Below, one piece after another: positions 56,102 to 64,000 of a stretch of DNA of 64,000 bases. The stretch is from Gnetum montanum. Lineage: Eukaryota; Streptophyta; Gnetopsida; Gnetales; Gnetaceae. The stretch is taken from NCBI GenBank assembly GCA_015680685.1, contig MNCI01006121.1, forward strand, positions 62,001-126,000, in the 5' to 3' direction. The notes under the pieces are model-generated. The model had not been told where the DNA came from, did no database searches, and saw only the letters and a program-made list of their open reading frames with translations. A program made the position numbers and the translations under genes. Numbering within the stretch: position 1 is the first letter of the stretch; every line of letters starts with the position of its first letter.

Positions 56102-57020
56102 ATCAATCTATTGTCCTTAAACTACCCCTACTACTCTGTCACTAACGTCACACATTAGATCAAATGGATAATCTCAATTAGGTGCATTTAATATAGAGGT
56201 TATGGTTACTCATTTTTTCAATTCCAAGAATGCTTCTTGAAATTCCAAACAAATGAAACATCTTTTTCTAAGAGCATGTATAATGGTTTAGCAATTTTTG
56301 AAAATTCTTTGATAAACCTTGTATAATACCTACCATATTCTAGAAAATATTGAACAGTATTTAAAATAGATGGAGCTATAAGTGTAGATATGACTCTTAT
56401 TTTCTCATAATCCATCCTTATCCCATCTTTAGAAATAACATGTCCTAACACTGTGCCATTTATAACCATCAAGTGACTCTTTTCCCAACATAATTTTAAA
56501 TTTTTATCAATACATCTATCTAAGACATGTTCAAAATGTTGTAAAGTTTCCTCATAAGTATTCCCATAGACTGAAAAATCATCCATAAAAACTTTAACAT
56601 AATCTTCTAACATATTAGAAAATATTGATATCATGGCTCTTTGAAAAGTAGCAAGTGCGTTACAAAGGCCAAAATCCATACGTTTATAAGAAAAAGTTCT
56701 ATAAGAACATGTAAAGGTTATTTTATGTTGGTCTTTAGGGGCAATGGCTACTTGATTGTAACCTCTAAATCCATCTAAAATGCAATAATATTCATGTCCT
56801 TCTAATTTTTCCAAAATTTAATCTATGTATGGTAATGGAAAATGGTCTTTCTTTGTATTTTGATTTAACCTTATATAATCTACATAGACTCTCCATTTTT
56901 CACCCTTTTTTTGGTACTATAGTAATTGGGCTTACCCATTCACTATTAGCTATTGGATAAATTATTCCTTCTTTCCAAAGTTTTGAAATTTCATCCTTAA
57001 TAATTTGTTCTAAGGCTAGA
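56102..57020 (-). pseudogene. ATH reverse transcriptase
   Basis: The minus-strand frame 56218-56814 (198 codons, open) holds YYCILDGFRGYNQVAIAPK, the FGLCNALATFQRAM motif, the catalytic box VKVFMDDFSVYGNTYEE (intact) and LGHVISKDGIRMDYEK, then FLEYGRYYTRFIKEFSK. Upstream, YPIANSEWVSPITIVPKKG and the WRVYVDYIRLN text complete the fingers. The order and the CNAxATFQRAM phrase fit Athila. The longest open piece of ATH, but flanked by stops. Confidence 0.88.
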
Positions 57021-57700
57021 TTAATTCATCTTGGGAGAATTCTTACTAGTTTTACATTGTCCTCTAGATAGATATGATGTTGGTAGATGTTGGGTGAGAT
57101 TACTTGGTGAAGGTCCTCATAACTCCATTCAAATGCCTTAGATTTTCTATGTAGAACTTCTGATAATTTTCTTTCTTGCTCATTAGTAAGTTGGGAATTT
57201 ATTATTAATGGTTTATTATGATCTAGGAACACATACTTAAGTGTACTAGGTAGTTCTCTAAGATTCTAGGAATCTTTATTTATTGGTTAAACTATTTCTC
57301 TAATATTTCCTAAACCCAAATTAAAAATCTAATCAAGGAGATCTTGTTGTTCTTTAGTTAAAGATATTAATACTGGCTCCTAAATCCAATAGGACATTTT
57401 TAATTACTTGGCCATTTATTTTGATTAGGATGGTAGGGACTCTAGGATCTTGGTATTTTCGAATCTCATGATTTTGTATAGGTTGAGAAAGATTGTCAAC
57501 CAAATAAACCTGTTTAGGAATTCTTTTCCTTTCTTCTCCTAGTGCATAATTCCCTTAAGTATTTGGCATAAAGAGGTGTTTCTTTTACTGCTTGTTCTAA
57601 AGGGATATGCAAATACAATTCACTAAACATTTTTTCAAGATGGGCTTTAGTTGTAAAATCCTCTTGTAATCATTTAGGAAAAGGAGGTAAAACTGGTTTC
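57020..57700 (-). pseudogene. ATH protease and RT linker
   Basis: The minus strand reads VPTILIKINGQVIKNV, then LLDLGASINIFN near 57365-57400. The (L)DLGAS form of the active site, rather than DSG or DTG, is characteristic of Athila/Tat proteases. After several stops, the linker LPSTLKYVFLDHNKPLIIN and ERKLSEVLHRKSKAFEWSY (57026-57232) leads into RT. Confidence 0.8.
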
Positions 57701-59323
57701 CTAGAGAGTAATGGTTGTTCTTTTTCCCTAGTTGGTTGATCTTCCTCATTTACTATTAATGGCTAAACTTCTTCTTATGTCCCTACCTCCTGAAATCTCA
57801 CCTTCTTTTGGGGTTTAGATTCAATTTTTTTTCCACTCATTGTAGTGATGCAATGTAATTTCTCTTTATCCTTTCTTTGAGATGTGGGATTTGGCTTAGG
57901 TTGCGATGGTAATTCATTTTTCATTAAGTCCTAAAATATCCTTCTAATCTCACTCATGAATTGTCTACTTTCTTCTATGATGGAAGTAAGGATTTGAGTG
58001 AGTTCATCCAAGTGTTCATTAGTTGGATTCTTAAATGGCCTAAAGTTATTTTAGGATATTGTTGTTGGTAAAATAGTAGTTGAGGAAAGTTCATTGTTAG
58101 TTGGCTTTTCAATTGTTGAAAAGCCTTTACTAACTCTTGCATTTCCTCTTGACAATAGAACAAGGCTAGGCAGGTTGTTTGGTCATGTTGTGGACTACCA
58201 CAAATGTTACACATTTCTCCTTGAATTTTAGGAGCTTTTTTTTAATTAATCATGTCAACTAATCCACTTTTTTATTTAACTATTCTATTTGTTGAGTCAT
58301 GCCTTGCATGATATTGGGTTTTGGCCAACATTTACTTTGATCTACTAATGAATCTAGGATTCTCCAACCATCTTTTGGGATCACATTTAAAATATTTCCT
58401 CCACATGCAAAGTCAACATTTTGCCTATAATAAGATAATAAGACTTCTATAAAGATTTGAATTAATTAATGACCTAAGAATCCATGGTTTTTATTTTTTA
58501 AGCATAATCCTTTAAATCTTTCAAAGGTGCTCTCATAGTCTTCATCCTCATGTTGCATAAAACTCATTAATTACTTCCTTAATGAATACAACCTATTATT
58601 AAAAAGAAATCTTTACAGAAAGCATTCTTAAATTCATCCCATGAACTAATTTGTGTTCTAAGGGTTTGTAGCCAAAAATTAGCTTTTTCATTTAAGGTTG
58701 ATTTAAAGGAAATCATCTTAGTTCTATCCCCACTCTCAGGTGCTAACATGGGTAATGTTGTTTCAAATTCTCTTATGTGGGTAATCAGATCCTCATCATT
58801 TGTTCCTTTAAAGATAGGTAATAAATGAATAATTTTAACCTATACATCTCTTCCTTGTGGAAAAACTAATGGTCCCTAAGGTATAATGGATGTTCTTTGA
58901 TTCAATAACTCCCCAAGGGTTTGTCCTGGGTAGGGCTGACCAATTAGAACATTAGAACTCAAACTACCAAAGGAGAGAGGAATTAAACCTAAGAAAAATG
59001 GGGGAGGTGTATGGTGTGAAGATGATCCCATCATGTAAGTAGAGGTTACTATTGGGGTTACTATAGGATTTGGTATAGAAATAGAGATTGGTGGTGGAGT
59101 TTGTAAATTCAAAGTACTCACTAGTTGGGTAATACCTCCAATTGTAGTCACATAAGTTGATATGGAGATTTTGAGACCTTGCCTCTATAGTTGAACTCAT
59201 GGTTGTAGTTGGAATATCAAATAGAGGATTAACAAATATGAAAAATTTAGGTTGTGTTTTTTCTTTAGGATTTTGTGTTGTCAAAGGGGAAAAAATCAAA
59301 TCTTGATTATGTTAGTTCCTCTT
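57701..59323 (-). pseudogene. ATH gag
   Basis: N-terminus at the right: an Asn/Pro/Ser-rich leader (58876-59299). The capsid domain (about 58590-58870) reads IIHLLPIFKGTNDEDLITHI, REFETTLPMLAPES, MISFKSTLNEKANFWLQTL and ISSWDEFKNAF, the standard Gag pattern. The zinc knuckle CNICGSPQHDQTTC (C-x2-C-x4-H-x4-C, 58170-58214) and a Gln-rich helix follow. It is cut at 59323 by A4. The remaining 5' part and 5' LTR lie outside the window or beyond A4. Confidence 0.8.
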
Positions 59324-60156
59324 TGATGAGCAGTGAGGTACCCTTACGCCCAACCATACTAACACGAGCATGTACATGCTATCCAATTGAACTCCATGGA
59401 TGGGCTAATTGTGAGTTCTAAGATAGTTATTATGCTTCATTGTTCATTTTCTTCCCACATCAGACTAGTGGAAGCCTTGTCACGTATGGTTTAGTCTGAA
59501 TTGAGGCGTATGATGTAATGTTTTGGCACTAATCCTACTATAGAATGATAATAAAGAGTTGATTAACTAAGGGTATGAAACAAATGCTATATTCACCTAA
59601 GGCGATGAGTATCCAAATCCAATTTTCCATACACACCTTGGGCTTCACGTAGTTGCTACTAGGATTACCAAACACTAATCACTACTAGGTTACCAGACAA
59701 TATGCTTATGTGTTCACAATTGGTCATACCCATTTCGCTTAATGACGAGGAGCATAAATAACATTATTTGGAAATTGCAAGATATAAAAACATTAAAATT
59801 TTAATCTAAGGAAATCACAAATGTAAAGTGGATGTTGCAATGATGTAAATGATCTCAATCTTTATTGTTGAACATGTAATGTGCCCAAGTACATTGCACT
59901 TGAATAAGNTATAGTGTGATGTTTATGGTTGCACAACATCCTTATTCGAGTGCAATGNTAGGCATACACTTGAACTGAAATTGGAAAACTCTAACAGACT
60001 CTATCTATATCTATCTACCTCCCCTATGTGATATTTATAGGTGAGAATGGCAGAAACAACATCGGATATCCGACATCACCTACTGACCTCGATATTAGAT
60101 CCCTGATATCATATCCACAATATCGAAGCCCTGATATCACTTTTGAGGAATCATCA
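59324..60156 (-). repeat. A4 3' LTR (minus strand)
   Basis: The plus strand begins TGATGAGCAGTGAGGTACCC and ends GAGGAATCATCA, 833 bp. The first 40 bases match the A2 LTR, then the two diverge strongly, so A4 is a different subfamily. U3 has repeated GATATC/AATATCG phrases (60060-60140) like A1 and A3. TATTTATA (TATA box on the minus strand) is at 60032-60039. Ns are at 59909 and 59958. Confidence 0.87.
59896..59956. repeat. 16-bp inverted repeat bounded by Ns
   Basis: ATTGCACTTGAATAAG (59893-59908) and CTTATTCGAGTGCAAT (59941-59956) are reverse complements with one mismatch, about 32 bp apart. An N follows each arm. It is either a hairpin or an assembly artefact. Confidence 0.6.
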
Positions 60157-60172
60157 TACCCCCACAACTGAA
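60157..60172 (-). other. A4 polypurine tract
   Basis: The minus strand reads TTCAGTTGTGGGGGTA directly before TGATGATTCC. Confidence 0.75.
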
Positions 60173-60286
60173 TGAAAACTTGTCCTTGAGTTTCATACAA
60201 AATGGTGAAAGGTATGGGATTATTGACTAGTAAGACAATCATTACAAGAATCAGAAGTAAGAATAAAAAGAAGAATGATAGAGTCA

Positions 60287-63119
60287 CTATGTTGTGCCAG
60301 GAGGTGGTGACTCTTCCACAATCTCCTTTCCTTTTCCTTTATCTCTTGGTTTTGGAGGCTTGTGATGATGTAGCAGTGATTGAAATTTCTCCTCCTCTAT
60401 TCTAGGATCATGCATAGTCCATGAAAATGATTTTATGTGTGAGGGAACTGGCACATCCCATAGGCATGGTAGCTACAGAAACATTTGATTGACTTTTACA
60501 TACCATGCCACAAACTGTTGTCTCTTCTCTTCAAATGCCTTGGCCTTATCTCTTAACCCTTGATAATAAACAAAGCATCTAGCTAGGTCTACAACTACAT
60601 CTTTCTATCCATGGTAGCTTGCCTTAACTATCTCTAATTCTATAGTTGCAACCGCTATCTTGTCGAGAGTTGCTTTGCGATCGAAAACCTCCTTTTCATA
60701 CAATGTGTATGTGGCAGCTACCTGCCTCTCGAGCTCATTGTGTGGGCACCCTGCTGTCAACATGGCCAAGTTGGCATATTGAAGATTGGCCAACTTCATG
60801 TACTCTTTTAAATCAAGAATTTGTAGGTCCAGACTTTTAACCTCTACCTGGTGAGTAAGGGCATATATATCCAAGATTTTCTCCAGTCCGATTGTTGGGC
60901 CATAAAAGAAAATATGTGGCCCTTTTCCATCTATATTTCTTTTTCAATGAATCCCTTGTACATGCCCACCTAGTCATAAAAGTGCTTCTTGAGGCACTCA
61001 TGCTTTTTGGCCTCATTCTACCATGCACTTATTTCAATGACTGACTTTTGTTGGATAGCACGTACCTCCTCCATAGAGAAGGTTCAATTTTCTCGGGTGA
61101 GGCGACTCATGCCATGGTTGACTCATACCAACTACTCTCTTAGCTAGTGGACACTTTCTTCTAACAAATTCTTTTACTACTTAATGGTGGCCAACTTATT
61201 ATTTGCTGCAGTTAACTACTTATTTCTTCTTGTAGGATGGTAAGGGCCTTGAGATGTGCAAGGGTTCACGCTTCTACGGCAGAAGCATCTCATACGGCCT
61301 ACTCTCTTTCCTATGCTAGGTTTTTATTCTCTTCTATCATCTAAGCCAATTGCTTAGTTCAAAAAGCCTCCATTGTCTTGGGTGGGATCAATGAAGATGG
61401 ATCCCACCTTTCCACCTTTAAGGTTGCGAGGTCTTGATGAAGCCTTTGGGCTTCCACCTCTACATGCTCAACCCTGTGCTTGGCAATGACAAGTTTTCCT
61501 TTGGTTGAAATTAATTTAGACTGTGCTACAGTGACATCGTTAGGGATGTTGAATAAGGAGGTCATTATCTACCCTATCTGCAACATTCTATCAAACACAG
61601 CCTTGTGTTCAGCCAGAGTCATGGTGGGATGAACCAATGTTTGTGCATCCTCTGTGCCTATGAGATCTGTTGGTGGTACAACAGGAACATGAAAGGATTC
61701 TTTAATGTGGTTCTTGATAACGTACACTGCACCTACCACATCCTAGTATTGCATGACTACCACTATAACCCCTTCACCAGTTTTGAGCATTACTTGACAT
61801 GATGCAGTGTTCCAAGAGATTTGTTGTGACCACTAGGCTTCTTGTCTAGACTAGAGTGAAACCTACCCTATGGCAGGATCAGCAAACACTATGGGCTAGA
61901 CCACATCATCAATAACTTAAAAGAGGCTTGACTCATCGAGTGTTCCCTAGCTCACGAGGTCTAAGATTTTCCAGAGATGCCTAAGTGCATGCCTATAATC
62001 ATAAGTTCATGACTATTGCTAAGGTGGTTGAGATGATGGCAATGGTTGTTTAGACTGTAGTCTATGATTAGGTCCTACTTTCTATTGCTACTTAGCCTAC
62101 ACCAACTAGTGCCTGAGCTATTTGATTTTTTGCTCTAGTTGGTCGATGTATCCCTACTCTAGTTGCTACTCTTCCTATTCTTCCTCCTTTCTGAGATCTT
62201 TTCTTAAAGGCATTGGTTTGAGCAGTTTTGCAAAAGAATTGTTTTGAGCTTTACGGGATACATCATTGGTATATCCAAGGATTCTAGCATGTTAACACAA
62301 TTTCTAGATTAGACAGGGAAAAAACAAAGTAAGCTTCCCCATCTTCGCCTCTTTGAACTGTTGCTCGATCTCCATGAAGTATAGTTGGGGAATGTTGGCT
62401 TGAAATTTTTCCATTAACATAGCACATCCCTGAGCTGCATAGGTGGACAAACGATTAAGCCCCATTGTTGGGAATAAATGATATGTCCCAATTTTAAAAT
62501 AGGTACACTCTTCCAGGCTTAGTTCATTGTATGACTTATTGTCATCGTCAAAAACACATTTCAACCATAGCTTACAGCTCTCTAGATCAAGTTGGGTTGA
62601 CAGAACTGACAATTGCGCTCCAACATTTGGCAAGTTTAGGGCTTTAGCAATTTCCTTGATGGAATAAGAGACTGTGACCCCACCAATTCTTACCATGGTA
62701 CCTTCTTCTCTACCATGCCAAAAAGAATAAGTCTCCCAAAGGTACCATTCTACATTTTCAGAAAAAATTGGCCAAAATGAAGACACTTGCAATTGTGTCC
62801 TCATTGACTAAGGGGTGAACTCATTGAATAGCCTGAAGTTCATTTCCACAATGATCAAGGCCAACGTAGGACATGCCTGAATGGTAGCAAGGCATTTTAG
62901 TGACAACATGAGTCATTGTCCTTGCACTTGAGGTGCTACCTCCACTTGCATAGATTAAGCTTCAACAAGGACTTCTACAGGGGCTTCTTAATAGATGTTG
63001 AATGACCGTGCCTCCTGCTCAATTGGTGGCCCTTGCTAGCCAATTCAACCTTGGTTTCCTTGAGGGCTTTTTCTTGGTCTCTGTGATGGATCATCATGGG
63101 TTGCTCATTTTGGGGCCAT
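60287..63119 (-). pseudogene. Extra ORF of A4: globular N-terminus plus coiled-coil, unknown function
   Basis: About 944 codons from the ATG at 63119 (MAPK, in the same GCCATCTACAAT start context as A2) to the TAG at 60287 after EESPPPGTT. The longest open part (62304-62804, 166 codons) includes WPIFSENVEWYLWETYSFW, GGVTVSYSIKEIAKALNLP, the SYNELSLEECTYFKIGTYHL stretch and IPQLYFMEIEQQFKEAK. The C-terminal half is a probable coiled-coil: NDVTVAQSKLISTKGKLVI (61500), then LKEYMKLANLQYANLAMLTA (60770-60830), matched by MIEYMELANLRYANLAMLTA in A2. Near the end, RQQFVAWYVKV and LPCLWDVPVPSHI align with A2. One net frameshift (about 61100) and roughly a dozen stops. No known enzyme motif. It is probably a conserved accessory protein of the family. 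An env-like role is only suggested by position. Confidence 0.74.
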
Positions 63120-64000
63120 CTACAATTACACAAAACATTAGCTTACTAAAGGATCCTTGTATTGATCACATTACTCATCTATACCTTAGTCAACCTTCAA
63201 TGTACGTTATAGCCATGTTAGATTGCAAAGTTAAGGCCTTACTTACTTTTTTTCAAAATGGTCTAATAAGATAGTTACTTAGGGATATTTAAAAAGTATC
63301 TTTGGCATGGTGGGAAATGTTTATTTACTCATTTAGCTTTGATTTTACTTTGTGTATTCATTGTTTACCCTTAGAATACCTTTCAAGTGATAGCAATTTT
63401 CAAAGAAGAAATGTGATGTTAGGTGAACATAACAACCCACACCCACCGCCNTGCTTGTAGTCCATACTTCATGATTTTGTCTACGGGATGTGCTTTGAAT
63501 TCCCATCAGTTTTTTTCTCTTTTTCTTTTTCTTTTTCATTTTCTTTTTCCTTTTTCTTCTTGGTTTTTTTTTTTTTTTTTGAATGGAAACCACACCATGC
63601 AAAGACATATTTGATAGGTTCAACTTCCTAGTGGTGTTCAATGGTGGAATGGCATAAAACTAATGACAACATCCATGTGTTCAAGAGAATAAACTAGTAC
63701 AAGTGTATCAAATCCCCTTAAAGTCACATCCTTTTCAATTCCTTTGAATCCTTCTTCAGGCTGGAGGATACCAAGCCACAAATTCATTATAGTTTGATTA
63801 GAAAATAGGGCTCCATCCTTCCAAAATAGAGGAAAACCATAAAATTAAGCGAATGGATGGATGACATGGACTCACCGTTCACATAGTTAAATATTTATGA
63901 CAGAAACCACATAGAAACAAATTCCCACCCCAGGTGGACCAAAGTAAAAATCACTTATTAATCAAGAACATTTAGGAATGGTAAACAAAATAAATCAAAA
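63120..64000 (-). other. A4 spacer and conserved 3' non-coding block
   Basis: 63120-63450 matches nothing else in the window. From the N at 63451 to 64000 the minus strand aligns with A3 53540-53890: GGAATTCAAAGCACA (63489), CATGGTGTGG (63591), AAAAGGATGTGACTTTAAGG (63716-63736) and GATGACATGGACTCA (63860). The T/C microsatellite at 63508-63581 sits where A1 has its AG-rich run. No gene. Confidence 0.65.

Larger units (their letters stand above)
59324..64000 (-). mobile_element. A4: gypsy element with extra ORF (minus strand), partial
   Basis: Only the 3' portion is in the window: 3' LTR, polypurine tract, extra ORF (63119-60287) and the start of the conserved 3' non-coding block. LTR ends and the non-coding block show it belongs with A1-A3, and the extra ORF pairs it with A2. 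Whether it has pol cannot be seen. Confidence 0.85.

Noticed and set aside
1-64000. tRNA, rRNA or snoRNA genes
   Set aside because: I looked for tRNA-like arms and rRNA phrases and saw only primer-binding sites complementary to tRNA ends.

Overview
This is plant nuclear DNA made almost entirely of old, nested and broken transposable elements. The evidence is Ty3/gypsy elements with Athila/Tat-type motifs and tRNA-Asp-like primer sites, a Ty1/copia element, a plant LINE and a Helitron scrap. I see one host-gene piece, a single exon of a GH88-type glycoside hydrolase. The repeat density, the heavy stop-codon decay and long nested retroelements suggest a large-genome seed plant, possibly a gymnosperm (inference). 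No intact protein-coding gene, tRNA or rRNA was seen.

Labels used below. A1 to A4 are four members of one gypsy family whose LTRs start TGATGA and end TCATCA. TAT is a Tat-like host element on the minus strand. TAT2 is a Tat-like pol scrap on the plus strand. ATH is an Athila-like host element on the minus strand.

Layout. 1-904: AT-rich, no gene. 905-6234 and 25511-27100: the two halves of TAT (gag, protease, minisatellites), split by a block holding A1 (6235-15140, plus) and A2 (15141-25510, minus). 27768-28169: GH88 last exon with a polyadenylation signal. 28733-29175: tandem repeats. 29881-34661: complete but mutated copia element with 5-bp target duplications. 36180-38110: 5'-truncated LINE. 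38118-38520: C-rich tract and degenerate repeats. 39000-40310: Helitron replicase remnant. 40320-41580: TAT2. 41581-46446 and 55961-59323: ATH, split by A3 (46445-55960, plus). 59324-64000: A4 (minus), leaving the window.

How the parts relate. A1 and A3 have the usual gag-PR-RT-RH-IN order followed by about 2 kb of conserved non-coding DNA. A2 has lost RT, RNase H and integrase at an AAACC microhomology. A2 and A4 both carry a different gene between the non-coding block and the 3' LTR: a roughly 950-codon ORF, same strand as the element, with a conserved start (MAPK), a globular N-terminal part, a long coiled-coil and a conserved end (PGT plus stop). Two diverged copies in two separate elements mean this is a heritable part of the family. 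It is the most unusual thing in the window. Every copy here is a pseudogene, so function must be inferred from intact relatives elsewhere.
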